A stretch of DNA of 64,000 nt from Halomonas sp. LR3S48 (GTDB lineage: Bacteria; Pseudomonadota; Gammaproteobacteria; Pseudomonadales; Halomonadaceae). Positions 49,208 through 61,983 of this stretch are shown here, piece by piece. The stretch is taken from NCBI RefSeq assembly GCF_025725665.1, contig NZ_CP107009.1, positions 3,968,001-4,032,000 of the forward strand. The letters run 5' to 3'. How positions within the stretch are numbered: the first letter of the stretch is position 1; each line of letters starts with the position of its first letter. Position numbers and translations under genes: made by a program. The notes beneath the pieces were generated by a model. That model was not told the origin of the DNA, did no database searches, and was given only the letters and a program-made list of their open reading frames with translations.

Positions 49208-49816
49208 CTAGAGGCCGGCCACGAGGCCATCGATGGCCTGACGGGCCTCCTTGAGTGCGGCATCGCGCAGCCCTTCGCCCATGGCGAGCCCCTCGGCAAA
49301 GATCACCGATACGTCGCTGATGCCGATCATGCCCAGCATCGCCTTGAGGTGCGGTGTCTGGCTGTCGAGCTCGGTGCCGGCATACTGCCCGCCACGGGCG
49401 GCCAGGATCACGGCACGCTTGCCCTTCACCAGCCCCTCGGGGCCCTGCTCGGTATAGCGGAAGGTGGTGCCTGCGCGCATCACCCGGTCGAACCAGGCCT
49501 TGAGCTGGGACGGAATGCCGAAATTGTACATCGGCACCGCCAGCACCAATACGTCGTGGGCCTGCAACTCCTCGATCAGGCTATCGGAGCGCTCGGCCAG
49601 CATTTGTTGCTCGGCGGAGCGCTCGTCAGCTGCGACCTGCCAGCTCGAGAGCTCCTCCAGGCCCAGATGCGGCAGCGATTCGCTCGCCAGGTCGCGGTGA
49701 GTGACGGCGACGTCGTTGCGCCCGGCGACACGCTCACGAAGGTGGCCGGCGAGGGCGTTGGACTGGCCATGCTCGCCGAGGATCGAGGAGGTAACGAGAA
49801 GAATACGGGTAGCCAT
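49208..49816 (-). CDS. azoR: FMN-dependent NADH-azoreductase
   Basis: Flavodoxin-like quinone/azo-dye reductase of 202 residues: ILLVTSSILGEHGQSNALA for FMN phosphate, VPMYNFGIPSQLKAWFDRVMRAGTTFRY for the isoalloxazine, and AARGGQYAG. It protects against quinone thiol stress. GGAG lies six bases before the ATG at 49816; the upstream GTG is not needed. It converges with the YdjM-like gene. Confidence 0.95.
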   Translation of the reverse strand: MATRILLVTSSILGEHGQSNALAGHLRERVAGRNDVAVTHRDLASESLPHLGLEELSSWQVAADERSAEQQMLAERSDSLIEELQAHDVLVLAVPMYNFGIPSQLKAWFDRVMRAGTTFRYTEQGPEGLVKGKRAVILAARGGQYAGTELDSQTPHLKAMLGMIGISDVSVIFAEGLAMGEGLRDAALKEARQAIDGLVAGL

Positions 49817-49945
49817 GACGATCTCCACTGTTGGGTTCGGTATTGATCGTCATGTTACGTGCATTTTTTCATACTAAAAGCGCAGATTTTCGCGCCTATC
49901 GTTCGACAAAAACGTAAATACAGCTCTGCAAACAAGTCCCGCCTA

Positions 49946-50524
49946 TCAGGCGAAGTTCTGAGCGACGAAGTCCCAGTTCAGTACGCTCCATACATTCTCA
50001 AGATACTTGGGACGCGCGTTGCGGTAGTCGATGTAGTAGGCGTGCTCCCACACGTCGATGGTCAGCAGCGGGGTCTGGCCGTGGGCTATGGGCGTGTCCG
50101 CATTACTGGTGTTGACGATGTCGACGCCACCGTCGGCGGTCTTGATCAGCCAGGTCCAGCCGGCGCCGAAGTTGGCAACGGCGCTGGCGTTGAAGGTTTC
50201 CTTGAATTTGGCGAAGGAGCCAAACCTGGCACTGATCGCCTCGGCCAGCGCGCCGGTCGGCTCACCGCCGCCGTTGGGTGCCAGGCAGTGCCAGTAGAAG
50301 GTGTGGTTCCACACCTGCGCCGCCTGGTTGAACAGGCCGCCGGAGGAGGACTTGATGATCTCCTCCAGCGACTTGTCGGCGTTGTCGGTACCTTCGATCA
50401 GTTCGTTGAGCTTGGTGACGTAGGCCTGGTGGTGCTTGCCGTAATGATACTCGAGGGTCTCGGCGGAGATGTACGGCTCGAGGGCGTTCTTCTCATAGGG
50501 CAGTGCAGGCAGTTCGAATGCCAT
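49946..50524 (-). CDS. sodB: superoxide dismutase (Fe type)
   Basis: Cytosolic superoxide dismutase of 192 residues. Metal ligands are His27-region ([13 protein letters not shown]), His in [10 protein letters not shown], and Asp and His in [36 protein letters not shown] and GAGWTWLI with AHGQTPL favour the iron form. AAGGAG precedes the ATG. A 124-bp gap lies upstream. Confidence 0.95.
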   Translation of the reverse strand: MAFELPALPYEKNALEPYISAETLEYHYGKHHQAYVTKLNELIEGTDNADKSLEEIIKSSSGGLFNQAAQVWNHTFYWHCLAPNGGGEPTGALAEAISARFGSFAKFKETFNASAVANFGAGWTWLIKTADGGVDIVNTSNADTPIAHGQTPLLTIDVWEHAYYIDYRNARPKYLENVWSVLNWDFVAQNFA

Positions 50525-50648
50525 TGTTGTGGCTCCTTGCTATTCACGGTGGTGTGGCGGGGCTCGTCCAAGGCAAATCCGATGGCTCCCGGCTTGCCTT
50601 GGTTCTGGCCAGCGCGAGGCGCTGCATCCATCGCATCACGGGGTAGGG

Positions 50649-51377
50649 CTAAGGGGCGATGCCTTGACCACAGCCCCGATATGTTTCTCCATTCATCGTC
50701 AGCATGACCCGGGCCGGGAACGGTTCACCGCTCATGTCGTCGAAGCAGGCCTGAGCCTCCAGGCGCAGCTCGAAGGTCCGGTCGGGCTGGCTGCTGGCGA
50801 GGATGACCCGGCCATTGGCGTTGTCCATCCCGATGACACGATAAGGCAAGGTCATTTCCCGCGCGCCGTAGTCAAGCACCAGGGTCAGTTCGGGTTTGTC
50901 ATGAGCCAGATTGACGTTCCAGCCCGGTTCGTTGCCGCGCCCATGGAACATGACGCCGGGCCGCTGCTCGCGAGTCAGCGCCGGGCGCGCCATGGCGGCG
51001 CTGCACTCCAACTGGCCGTTGGCGCTCTCGACCACGGCATCCCCGCCCTTGTTCCAGAAACTCAGGTCGCCCTGCTGGTAGCGCGCGCCGCTGGCCACCA
51101 CCGCGGGTGTCAAGCGATAGGCGCCGTGTGCCGACCACAGCCGCAGCTCGCGCTCGCCGAAAGCCGTCACCAGGTCCTGCTGCGGCGTGCAGCGCCAGGC
51201 CTCGAAGCGCTCGGCACCACCGGGAAAAAACGAAGAAGGCATCAGCGGGGCCGTGCTGGCCACCTTGCCGGTATCAGGACGGGGTCCATCGACGGGCGCG
51301 GCGACACAGCCGCCCAACAACAGCGAACCGGCGACGAGCAAGGCCGAGCGAAGAGAGGAAGAAGAACGAAGCGACAT
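50649..51377 (-). CDS. lipoprotein with MliC lysozyme-inhibitor and COG3650-like domains
   Basis: A 242-residue lipoprotein: signal peptide with lipobox LLGGC (Cys about 25). It has a MliC-like domain at about 60-130 ([28 protein letters not shown], then [10 protein letters not shown]). A second domain at about 140-240 starts with [14 protein letters not shown] and continues [11 protein letters not shown], as in COG3650 proteins. MliC lipoproteins inhibit C-type lysozyme at the outer membrane. The combination would be a periplasmic protective factor; the second domain's role is unknown. AAGGAA precedes the ATG at 51377. Confidence 0.8.
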   Translation of the reverse strand: MSLRSSSSLRSALLVAGSLLLGGCVAAPVDGPRPDTGKVASTAPLMPSSFFPGGAERFEAWRCTPQQDLVTAFGERELRLWSAHGAYRLTPAVVASGARYQQGDLSFWNKGGDAVVESANGQLECSAAMARPALTREQRPGVMFHGRGNEPGWNVNLAHDKPELTLVLDYGAREMTLPYRVIGMDNANGRVILASSQPDRTFELRLEAQACFDDMSGEPFPARVMLTMNGETYRGCGQGIAP

Positions 51378-51480
51378 GGCGGTTCCTTGAACATTCTGAA
51401 CCGGCACAGCATAACAGGCACCGGCGCCTCCCGGCCCGGTGCCGTTTCACGCACGACGAACGCAGCGCCTCATGCCGGCC

Positions 51481-53778
51481 TCAGCCGTGGCGACGACGCA
51501 GCTCCCGTGCCGCCTCGACCATGTTGGCCAGCGCCGGCTCCACCTCGGCCCAGCCGCGGGTCTTGAGGCCGCAATCCGGATTGACCCACAGCCGCTCGAC
51601 AGGGATACGCTCGGCGGCCTTCTCCATCAGTTGGACCATCCACGTTACCTCCGGCACGTTGGGCGAGTGAATGTCGTAGACACCCGGGCCGATCTCGTTG
51701 GGATAGGCGAAGTCCTGGAAAGCGTCGAGCAGCTCCATGTTGGAACGCGAAGTCTCGATGGTAATGACATCGGCATCCAGCGCCGCGATGGCCGCGATGA
51801 TGTCGTTGAACTCCGAGTAGCACATGTGGGTGTGAACCTGGGTGGCGTCGCATGCCACCGAGGCGGTCAGGCGGAAGCACTCCACGGCCCAGTCGAGGTA
51901 GCCCTGCCACTCACCCTGGCGCAGCGGCAAGCCCTCGCGCAGCGCCGGCTCATCGATCTGAATGGCCGGTATGCCGGCGGCTTCCAGATCGGCAACTTCG
52001 TCGCGCAGTGCCAGGGCGATCTGCCGGCAGGTGACATCGCGCGGCTGATCGTCGCGCACGAAGGACCATTGCAGCATGGTTACCGGCCCTGTGAGCATGC
52101 CCTTCATCGGCCGCTCGGTGAGCGACTGGGCATGGCGGCTCCATACTACCGTCATCGACGCCGGCCGGGCCACGTCGCCGACGATGATGGGCGGCTTGAC
52201 GCAGCGCGAGCCGTAGCTCTGTACCCAGCCATTGCGGGTGAAGACGTAGCCATCGAGCTGTTCGCCGAAGTACTCCACCATGTCGTTGCGCTCGGCCTCG
52301 CCGTGGACCAGCATGTCGATCCCCAAGGCCTCCTGGCGTCGCACGGCATCGGCGATCTCGTCACGCATACACGCTTCGTAGGCATCACGTTCCAGTTCGC
52401 CGTTCTTGTGGGCGCGGCGGGCGGCGCGGATCTCCCCGGTCTGAGGAAAGGAGCCAATGGTGGTGGTGGGGAATAGCGGCAGATCCAGGGCGCGGCGCTG
52501 AGCTCGGGCCCTGACCGGGTAGGGGTTGTCGCGAGAACGCTCGGCGTCACCGATGTTGGCCAAGCGCTGGGCGACTTCCGGCCGGTGCAGCCGCGGCGAG
52601 GCTCGTCGGGCATCCAGCGCGGCCGTGGCGGCGGTGACCCAGGCGCGCTCTGCGGCGCTGGCACGGTTGCCCAGCAGCCGGGCCAGGGTCACCGTCTCGT
52701 CGAGCTTCTGGCGCGCAAAGGCCAGCCAGCTCTTGAGTTCCTCGTCGAGTTCGCTCTCACTGGCGAGATCCACCGGCACGTGCAGCAACGAGCAGGAGGG
52801 TGCGAGCCACAGCCGCTCGCCGAGGCGCATGCGGGCATTGGCCAGGCGCTCATGCAGGGCGGCCAAGTCGGCCCGCCAGACGTTGCGCCCGTCGATAGCC
52901 CCGACCGAGAGCACCTTGTAGCCGGGCAGGTTGTCGAGCACCGGTGTCAGCTGTTCGGGCGCGCGCACCGCATCGATGTGCAGGCCATCCACCGGCAGGC
53001 CCACCGCCAGTTGCAGGTTGTCCCCCAGGCCACCGAAATAGGTCGCCACCATCAGTTTGAGCGGCGCCGAACGCAAGGCGTTGTAGGCGAATTCGAAGGC
53101 GTTGCGCCACTCCACCGGCAGATCCTGCACCAGTGCCGGCTCGTCGAGCTGGACCCACTTCACGCCCTGCTCGGCCAGCCGTGCAAGAATTTCACCGTAG
53201 ACGGGCAGCAGCGCCTCGAGCAGGCTCAGGCGATCGAAGCCAGCCTCACACCCCTTGCCCAGCCACAGCCAGGTCAGCGGCCCGGTCAGCGCCACCTTGG
53301 CCGGATGTCCCGCCGCGCGTGCCTCGGCCACCTCATCGAATAGCCGCGTGGCGGCCAGCTTGAACTGCTGCCCCTCGTGCAGCTCCGGGACCAGGTAGTG
53401 GTAGTTGGTATCGAAGTACTTGGTCATCTCACAGGCCGCGGCCGGTGCCCCATGGGGGGCACGCCCGCGAGCCATGCGGAACTGGGTGTCGAGACCGACC
53501 TCTCCACGGGCGACCTCCTCCTCGGCCGCGAAACGCGCCGGCACGGCGCCCAGCATCGTAGTGACGTTGAGCACCTGATCGTAGAAAGCGAAATCGCCCA
53601 CGGTGACATAGTCCAGGCCGGCGTCGCGCTGCGCCTGCCAGTGACGCGCCCGCAGCTCGCGGCCAGCGGCCTCGAGGCCGGCACGGTCGAGCTCGCCACG
53701 CCAGTAGGCTTCAACGGCACGCTTGAGTTCGCGGTCGGCTCCGATTCGCGGATAGCCAAGTACATGAGCTAATGTCAT
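51481..53778 (-). CDS. metE: cobalamin-independent methionine synthase
   Basis: Transfers methyl from 5-methyl-THF-triglutamate to homocysteine. The 765-residue protein has two barrel domains. N-terminal: [16 protein letters not shown]-terminal, from about 420: [12 protein letters not shown], the zinc site [12 protein letters not shown] with His and Cys, and the second zinc Cys in [18 protein letters not shown] lies before the ATG. It diverges from metR across 97 bp, the standard arrangement for MetR activation of metE. No B12 riboswitch is seen. Confidence 0.97.
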   Translation of the reverse strand: MTLAHVLGYPRIGADRELKRAVEAYWRGELDRAGLEAAGRELRARHWQAQRDAGLDYVTVGDFAFYDQVLNVTTMLGAVPARFAAEEEVARGEVGLDTQFRMARGRAPHGAPAAACEMTKYFDTNYHYLVPELHEGQQFKLAATRLFDEVAEARAAGHPAKVALTGPLTWLWLGKGCEAGFDRLSLLEALLPVYGEILARLAEQGVKWVQLDEPALVQDLPVEWRNAFEFAYNALRSAPLKLMVATYFGGLGDNLQLAVGLPVDGLHIDAVRAPEQLTPVLDNLPGYKVLSVGAIDGRNVWRADLAALHERLANARMRLGERLWLAPSCSLLHVPVDLASESELDEELKSWLAFARQKLDETVTLARLLGNRASAAERAWVTAATAALDARRASPRLHRPEVAQRLANIGDAERSRDNPYPVRARAQRRALDLPLFPTTTIGSFPQTGEIRAARRAHKNGELERDAYEACMRDEIADAVRRQEALGIDMLVHGEAERNDMVEYFGEQLDGYVFTRNGWVQSYGSRCVKPPIIVGDVARPASMTVVWSRHAQSLTERPMKGMLTGPVTMLQWSFVRDDQPRDVTCRQIALALRDEVADLEAAGIPAIQIDEPALREGLPLRQGEWQGYLDWAVECFRLTASVACDATQVHTHMCYSEFNDIIAAIAALDADVITIETSRSNMELLDAFQDFAYPNEIGPGVYDIHSPNVPEVTWMVQLMEKAAERIPVERLWVNPDCGLKTRGWAEVEPALANMVEAARELRRRHG

Positions 53779-53863
53779 GATAAGTCCCTCTACGCATGAA
53801 TGATGCCGTAGAGTCTCGTCGCCGCGAACTATTGAATCAAACTAAATAAATTAACCTACAACT

Positions 53864-53876
53864 TGAACATTTCTCA
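53864..53876. promoter_or_regulatory. possible MetR site in the metE-metR gap
   Basis: TGAA-CATTT-CTCA resembles the MetR consensus TGAA-N5-TTCA with one mismatch. It abuts the metR start, compatible with autoregulation. The rest of the AT-rich gap (53779-53863) has no better match. Confidence 0.3.
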
Positions 53877-54790
53877 TGATTGAACTTCGTCACCTGCGGA
53901 CCCTGGTTGCCCTGCGCGATGCCGGCTCGCTGGTGGACGCCGCTGAACGGGTTCATCTGACCCAGTCGGCCCTGTCGCATCAGATCAAGGACCTCGAGGA
54001 GCGCGTGGGCACGGCGTTGTTCGTGCGCAAGACACGGCCGGTGGAGTTCACCCGCGCCGGTCAGCGCCTGCTGGCCCTGGCCGAACAGGCGCTGCCACTG
54101 GTACGCATGGCCGAACGTGACGTGGCCCGGCTGATCGGTCACGAACCGGGCCGCCTGCATATGGCGATCGAGTGTCACAGCTGCTTCCAGTGGCTGATGC
54201 CGACCATCGACCATTTCCGCGACCACTGGCCGGAAGTGGAGATCGACATTCCCGGCGGACATCACTTCGATCCGTTGCCGGCACTGGCCCGTGAGCAGCT
54301 CGATCTGGTGATCACCGCCGACCCCCAGTCGCTGCCGGGCGTCTACTACGAGCCGCTGTTCCGCTATCAGGGTCTGTTGGCCGTCGCCCGTCAGCATCGC
54401 CTCGCCGAACGCACCTTCGTCACGCCCGAGGACCTCACCGAGGAGACCCTGATCACCTATCCCGTCGAGCATGCGCGGCTCGACGTGTTCACTCAGTTTC
54501 TCGACCCTGCCGGTGTCCGCCCGCGTGAGATCCGCACCGCCGAACTCACGGTGATGATGATGCAACTGGTGGCCAGCGGCCGCGGGGTCTGTGCGCTGCC
54601 CAACTGGGCACTGACGGAATATCTGGAGCGCGACTACGTCAAGGCGGTAGGCCTTGGCGAAACAGGCATGTGGAGTACGCTGTACGCCGCCATCCGCGAG
54701 GAGAGCCGCGAGCAGGCGTGGATGGAGGACTTCCTGCGCACGGCCCGCGAGACCTCCTTCGCCGTGCTGGAGGGCATCAAGCCGGCTTGA
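53876..54790 (+). CDS. metR: LysR-family regulator of methionine genes
   Basis: A 304-residue LysR regulator. The N-terminal HTH (about 1-60; MIELRHLRTLVALRDAGSLVDAAERVHLTQSALSHQIKDLE by parts) matches MetR. The homocysteine co-inducer domain follows to about 295. It faces away from metE, which MetR activates. Its end overlaps the end of the convergent kinase gene by 14 bp. Confidence 0.94.
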   Translation: MIELRHLRTLVALRDAGSLVDAAERVHLTQSALSHQIKDLEERVGTALFVRKTRPVEFTRAGQRLLALAEQALPLVRMAERDVARLIGHEPGRLHMAIECHSCFQWLMPTIDHFRDHWPEVEIDIPGGHHFDPLPALAREQLDLVITADPQSLPGVYYEPLFRYQGLLAVARQHRLAERTFVTPEDLTEETLITYPVEHARLDVFTQFLDPAGVRPREIRTAELTVMMMQLVASGRGVCALPNWALTEYLERDYVKAVGLGETGMWSTLYAAIREESREQAWMEDFLRTARETSFAVLEGIKPA

Positions 54791-56414
54791 GCGGCAGCTT
54801 GGCCTTGTTGGCCGTCACCCGCGGCAGCAGCAACGAGAAGCGCGCACCGCCCAATTCCTGGCTGTCGTCGACCACTACACTGCCACCGTGCCAGGCCATG
54901 ATCTTCTGCACGATGGAGAGCCCCAGGCCATAGCCCCCGCTGCGCCGCGTGCGGCTGTCGTCGAGCCGCGCGAAGGGCTTGAAAATGGCCTGGCGTTCGC
55001 CGGCCGGCACGCCGGGCCCGTCGTCCTCGATATCCAGGCGTACCAGCCGAGACTCCAGCGATAGCCGCACCAGCACCTGCGATTGGGCATGGCGACAGGC
55101 ATTGGCCACCAGGTTCTGCAGCGCCCGCTGCAGATAGCGCGGGTCGGCCTGCACTTCCACCTCGGACCCCGGCGCCAGCGCCAGTCGCAGGTGCGCATGC
55201 AACGGTGCCAGGGTCTCGATGACCCGCTCCGCGACGGCGCGGCAATCGACCTGGGTGCGCTCCAGCTCGGCCCCGTTGACGATACCGCTGTCGAGCCGCG
55301 CGTAGGTCAGGATTTCGTCGATGAGCTGGTCGAGCTCCTCGATATCGCTGTCGATGCCATGCAGTTGACGATGAACGGCGGGGTCGTCGGTCATGTCCTC
55401 GACCATCTGCATGGCGAAGCGTATGCGCGCCACGGGGGTGCGCAGCTCATGGGATACCGCACGGATCATCTCCTGCTGCGAGCGCAGCAGCGACTGCACC
55501 TGGGCGGCCATGGCGTTGAAGGCCATGCCGACCCGGCCGATGAAGCCACCGGCGTCGACCTTGACCCGGGTATCGAGGCGACCGCTGGCGATTCGACCCG
55601 CGGCCAGCTCGAGCCGAGCCAGGCGCGCCTCCACACCCCGCACGATCAGATAGATGATCGCGGCCAGCACGCCGAGCATGATCACCAGCACCAGCAAGAG
55701 CAGGGAAATGGGAGTGGGCTCGAGCGCCGAAACCGGGCCGATCGATAGCCACTGGCGGGAACCGTCGGCAGCCGGCACGGCAAGATGGACTGTCAATGCC
55801 CAGTGGCCCGGCATCAGGCGGATCACCAGCTCACCGTCCCGCAGGCGGGTGAGTTGATGACTGTCGAGCCCTTCGGGAGCTAGGTCGCTGAGGCGTACCG
55901 GCAAGGCATCGCTGGTCACGCTCTCGAGGCGACGACGGCGAGCGTCACCGTCCACCTCGGCCAGCCAGTCGCCCAGCATCTGAGCCAGGCCGCGTAGCTG
56001 ACGTTCATTGAGCCCGGAGAGACGCGCTTCCAGAATTCGTTCTTCACGCGGCAGACGCCGGTAGAGCCGCCAGCCCTCCTCCTCGCGCACCTTCACCAGC
56101 ACCTGGCCACGGTCAACCCGACGACGCTCGAACCAGCCGAGCCCGGTTGCCTCCGGCTCGCGCAGAGAGAGGCGCATGTCGAGCACGTCCGACTGCTGGA
56201 TCAACCAGCCGCCGCGCTCGTAGGCCGGCAGAGCCGCCACCCGCCAGGTGAGTAGTTGCAGCGGTGCTTCGGCCAGTTGCTCGCGATACTGCTCGATCCG
56301 AACTCGATCGACCAGCGCCAGCCCCATCAGGGCCAGGCCGAAAGTCAGCAGCAGTGCCAGGGCCAAGGCCAGGTAGACACGCAGGAAGGAGCCATCGGCC
56401 AGGAACCGCTGCAT
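54777..56414 (-). CDS. sensor histidine kinase, RstB-like
   Basis: Membrane sensor kinase of 545 residues. TM1 is at about 10-35, a long periplasmic domain follows (about 36-235), then TM2 at about 238-262, HAMP (about 262-315), HisKA with VSHELRTPVARIRF (the phospho-His about 325), and HATPase with NLVANACRHA, DDGPGVP and SGGYGLGLSI. The AVSHELRTPVARIRFAMQM motif and paired regulator are typical of RstB. The periplasmic part is longer than in E. coli RstB. It begins three bases after the response-regulator stop. Confidence 0.92.
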   Translation of the reverse strand: MQRFLADGSFLRVYLALALALLLTFGLALMGLALVDRVRIEQYREQLAEAPLQLLTWRVAALPAYERGGWLIQQSDVLDMRLSLREPEATGLGWFERRRVDRGQVLVKVREEEGWRLYRRLPREERILEARLSGLNERQLRGLAQMLGDWLAEVDGDARRRRLESVTSDALPVRLSDLAPEGLDSHQLTRLRDGELVIRLMPGHWALTVHLAVPAADGSRQWLSIGPVSALEPTPISLLLLVLVIMLGVLAAIIYLIVRGVEARLARLELAAGRIASGRLDTRVKVDAGGFIGRVGMAFNAMAAQVQSLLRSQQEMIRAVSHELRTPVARIRFAMQMVEDMTDDPAVHRQLHGIDSDIEELDQLIDEILTYARLDSGIVNGAELERTQVDCRAVAERVIETLAPLHAHLRLALAPGSEVEVQADPRYLQRALQNLVANACRHAQSQVLVRLSLESRLVRLDIEDDGPGVPAGERQAIFKPFARLDDSRTRRSGGYGLGLSIVQKIMAWHGGSVVVDDSQELGGARFSLLLPRVTANKAKLPLKPA

Positions 56415-56417
56415 GGT

Positions 56418-57104
56418 TCAGGCATCCTTGACGAATAGATAGCCCTTGCTGCGTACCGTCTTGATCCGGTGCGGATGATTGGGGTCGTCGCCGATCTTGG
56501 GACGAATCCTCGAGACCCGGACGTCGATGGAACGATCCTGGCCGTCGTACTTGATGCCGCGTAGATCGCTGAAGATCTCCTCTCGAGTGAGCACCCGGCC
56601 GGCATTGCTGGCCAATAGCCACAAGAGATCGAATTCGGCACTGGTGAGATCGATACGCTCTCCCTGCAACCAGGCTTCGCGGGTGGCGCTATCGATCTCC
56701 AGGTTGCCGAAGGTGAGACGGGCCTCACCGGAATTCTCGGCGTTCTCGGCTCGCCGCAGCAACGCCCGCATGCGTGCCAGCAACACCCTGGGCTGGACCG
56801 GCTTGGGCACGTAATCGTCGGCCCCCATTTCCAGCCCCAGCACCTGGTCCATGTCGTCGGTGCGGGCGGTCAACATCAGGATAGGCCCAGCATAGTCGGG
56901 CCTGGCCCGGCGACAGATCGACAATCCATCCTCTCCGGGCAGCATCAGATCGAGGATCACCAGATCCGGCTGCAACGTCAGTATCTGTTCGACACCTCGT
57001 GAACCTTCGGCCTCCACCGTGACCTTGAACCCATTGGATTCAAGGTAGTCGCGGGTGAGTTCGGCCAGGCGCACGTCATCCTCGATAATCAGCACGTGTT
57101 CCAT
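56418..57104 (-). CDS. response regulator, RstA-like (OmpR family)
   Basis: A 228-residue regulator. The receiver domain has the phosphoacceptor Asp in PDLVILDLMLPGEDG (about 51), acidic pair EDD near the N-terminus and the Lys in VPKPVQPRVLL. The OmpR-type winged helix (about 130-228) ends RSIDVRVSRIRPKIGDD and RSKGYLFV. GGAAAG precedes the ATG at 57104. It is first in a two-gene operon with the RstB-like kinase. Target genes are unknown. Confidence 0.93.
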   Translation of the reverse strand: MEHVLIIEDDVRLAELTRDYLESNGFKVTVEAEGSRGVEQILTLQPDLVILDLMLPGEDGLSICRRARPDYAGPILMLTARTDDMDQVLGLEMGADDYVPKPVQPRVLLARMRALLRRAENAENSGEARLTFGNLEIDSATREAWLQGERIDLTSAEFDLLWLLASNAGRVLTREEIFSDLRGIKYDGQDRSIDVRVSRIRPKIGDDPNHPHRIKTVRSKGYLFVKDA

Positions 57105-57479
57105 GTCGCTGCTTTCCAGGTTGTCATCCATCCTAGTCATCCCCGTGCTGGGCTTCGTTGTCACTCGGGACACCCTGTCCCGCCAAATTACAGATCAAGG
57201 ATACCCGAAATAGCTCCTTTCGCCTGCCTTTCATGACATTTCGCGTCATTGCAGCCTGCCAGCGAAGCATAGCCCGGACTTGCACAACAACCCAAAGGAT
57301 GCCCCCCGGCGAGTCACAGCTCACCCACAGGTTATCCACTTGAAGGAGACGAAAAAGCACACTATCTTGTGTTCTCAAAAGAGAACGACACAAGATGATG
57401 TGCATTTACCAAGCCTTCCGTCGGCTGTCAATGCCTTCGTCGCCCCTGACATCATTCCCACGCAGAAGGGATTATCGGC
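57105..57479. other. 375-bp divergent control region between the regulator and nrdA
   Basis: No gene is convincing here. It holds the leftward promoter of the RstAB-like operon, a DnaA-box-like TTATCCACT at 57332-57340, and two NrdR boxes followed by the nrdA leader. E. coli nrdAB also carries DnaA sites, so the DnaA-like match may be functional, but a single 8-of-9 match is weak. Confidence 0.6.
57357..57403 (+). promoter_or_regulatory. two NrdR boxes upstream of nrdA
   Basis: Box 1 GCACACTATCTTGTGT (57357-57372) and box 2 ACACAAGATGATGTGC (57388-57403) both fit the ACAC-N8-GTGT NrdR pattern with one change. Box 2 is nearly the reverse complement of box 1. They are 31 bp apart start to start (15-bp gap), three helical turns. 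The gap itself is part of a palindrome GTTCTC-AAAA-GAGAAC. Confidence 0.8.
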
Positions 57480-60383
<2,904 letters not shown>

Positions 60384-60391
60384 TCCTCACC

Positions 60392-60412
60392 GGAGGCGGC
60401 AACGCCGCCTCC
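60392..60412 (+). promoter_or_regulatory. hairpin between nrdA and nrdB
   Basis: A perfect 9-bp stem GGAGGCGGC/GCCGCCTCC with loop AAC starts nine bases after the nrdA stop, without a T tract. It could stabilise the nrdA end of the mRNA and set the NrdA:NrdB ratio. Confidence 0.55.
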
Positions 60413-60440
60413 CGCTCCACCGAACGTGAAGGAAGTGGAA

Positions 60441-61688
60441 ATGCTGAACTGGGACGAATTCAACGAAGAAGAGGTTTCCGTCGCCGAGCAGCCGGCCAAG
60501 GCCGCGCCGGCACCTGCCGCCAAGCCGCAGCCCGCGGCGACCCCGAGCGATGAGGTGAAGGAAAGCAGCGGCAGCTACCAGGTGGCCGACAGCGACCGTC
60601 TGGCGCGGGCCCGCAAGTCGCTGGAGGAGCTCGACGTGGCCGCCGGCCTCGAGGAACTCGAGATGGGTGCGGCGCGCATCGAGGTCGACGACAAGCAGAT
60701 GATCAACGCTCGCGCCGACCTCAACCAACTGGTGCCCTTCAAGTACGAGTGGGCCTGGCAGAAGTACCTGGACGGCAGCGCCAACCACTGGATGCCCCAG
60801 GAAGTGAACATGAACGCCGACATCGCGCTGTGGAAGAGCCAGGATGGCCTGACCGCGGACGAGCGTCGCATCGTCGAGCGCAGCCTGGGCTACTTCTCCA
60901 CTGCCGACTCGCTGGTGGCCAACAACCTGGTGCTGGCCCTCTATCGCCTGATCACCAACCCCGAGTGCCGCCAGTACCTGCTGCGCCAGGCCTTCGAGGA
61001 GGCGATTCATACCCACGCCTACCAGTACTGCGTGGAGTCGCTGGGCATGGATGAGGGCGAGGTCTTCAACATGTACCGCGAGGTGCCGTCGGTGGCCGCC
61101 AAGTCGGCCTGGAGCCTCAAGCACACCCAGTCGCTGGCGCGTCCTGACTTCAATACCGGCACCCCCGAGACCGACCAGGAACTGCTGCGTAACCTGGTGG
61201 CCTTCTACTGCGTCACCGAGGGCATCTTCTTCTACTGCGGCTTCAGCCAGATCCTCTCCATGGGTCGGCGCAACAAGATGACCGGTGTGGCCGAACAGTT
61301 CCAGTACATCCTGCGCGACGAGTCGATGCACCTGAACTTCGGTGTCGACATGATCAACCAGATCAAGATCGAGAACCCGCACCTGTGGACGCCCGAGTTC
61401 CAGGACGAGGTCACCCAGATGATCCTCGAGGGCACCGAGCTCGAAATCGCCTACGCCCGCGACACCATGCCCCGCGGCGTGCTGGGCATGAACGCCGCGA
61501 TCATGGAGGAGTACCTGCACTTCATCTGCAACCGCCGCCTGGCCCAGATCGGCCTCAAGGAGCAGTTCCCCGGGGCGCAGAACCCCTTCCCGTGGATGAG
61601 CGAGATCATCGACCTGCGCAAGGAGAAGAACTTCTTCGAGACCCGCGTCACCGAGTACCAGGTGGGCGGCGCGCTCAGTTGGGATTGA
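60441..61688 (+). CDS. nrdB: class Ia ribonucleotide reductase, beta subunit
   Basis: Carries the di-iron tyrosyl radical used by NrdA. The 415-residue protein has a disordered N-terminal extension of about 60 residues rich in Ala, Pro and Glu. The ferritin-like core follows, with ligands in [24 protein letters not shown] (Glu, His and the following Tyr region), [11 protein letters not shown] and DESMHLNFG (Glu and His). The C-terminal tail that docks in NrdA is acidic. GGAAG precedes the ATG at 60441; a GTG five codons earlier is less likely. Confidence 0.96.
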   Translation: MLNWDEFNEEEVSVAEQPAKAAPAPAAKPQPAATPSDEVKESSGSYQVADSDRLARARKSLEELDVAAGLEELEMGAARIEVDDKQMINARADLNQLVPFKYEWAWQKYLDGSANHWMPQEVNMNADIALWKSQDGLTADERRIVERSLGYFSTADSLVANNLVLALYRLITNPECRQYLLRQAFEEAIHTHAYQYCVESLGMDEGEVFNMYREVPSVAAKSAWSLKHTQSLARPDFNTGTPETDQELLRNLVAFYCVTEGIFFYCGFSQILSMGRRNKMTGVAEQFQYILRDESMHLNFGVDMINQIKIENPHLWTPEFQDEVTQMILEGTELEIAYARDTMPRGVLGMNAAIMEEYLHFICNRRLAQIGLKEQFPGAQNPFPWMSEIIDLRKEKNFFETRVTEYQVGGALSWD

Positions 61689-61702
61689 TCCTGGACCACA
61701 AG

Positions 61703-61724
61703 CCTCACCCAGCGTTGGGTGGGG
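61703..61724 (+). terminator. stem-loop after nrdB
   Basis: CCTCACCCA at 61703-61711 pairs with TGGGTGGGG at 61716-61724 (one wobble, 4-base loop), 14 bases past the stop. No T tract follows. Confidence 0.4.
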
Positions 61725-61794
61725 CACCTACCAAGCAGGAAAAGGAGCCGAAGGCCTTCATGTAGTATCCCGGTAGCCAACCAAGAGGTGTGTC

Positions 61795-61923
61795 ATGTCC
61801 AGAAAAAGCGTTTCCGTCAAGCCACATCGTCGCTCAACCCCTTCCCAACCCGCCAGGTCCTCCCCCAAGCCTGGGCCAAAGACGGTAACCGTCAAGCCTC
61901 ATCGCCGCTCGCCGCCGAAATGA
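61795..61923 (+). CDS. 42-residue basic protein with internal KPHRRS repeat
   Basis: MSRKSVSVKPHRRS at the N-terminus is repeated as TVTVKPHRRSPPK at the C-terminus, joined by a Ser/Pro linker of about 16 residues. The protein has about a dozen Lys/Arg/His and no hydrophobic core, so it is probably unstructured or nucleic-acid-binding. An AAGAGGTG ribosome site lies five bases before the ATG. The repeat and ribosome site support a real gene. I do not recognise the family. Confidence 0.6.
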   Translation: MSRKSVSVKPHRRSTPSQPARSSPKPGPKTVTVKPHRRSPPK

Positions 61924-61983
61924 TTACCGCCCACCCGACAACTTGGCTGCGACCTTCAACGATTTCGAAGTGAGGTAAACGTC

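Noticed and set aside
53779..53875. cobalamin riboswitch controlling metE
   Set aside because: The gap to metR is only 97 bp and AT-rich, too short for the aptamer, and no B12-box is visible.
57332..57340. DnaA box TTATCCACT as a replication origin
   Set aside because: A single box without an AT-rich unwinding region or box cluster cannot support an origin; at most it is a DnaA regulatory site for nrdA.
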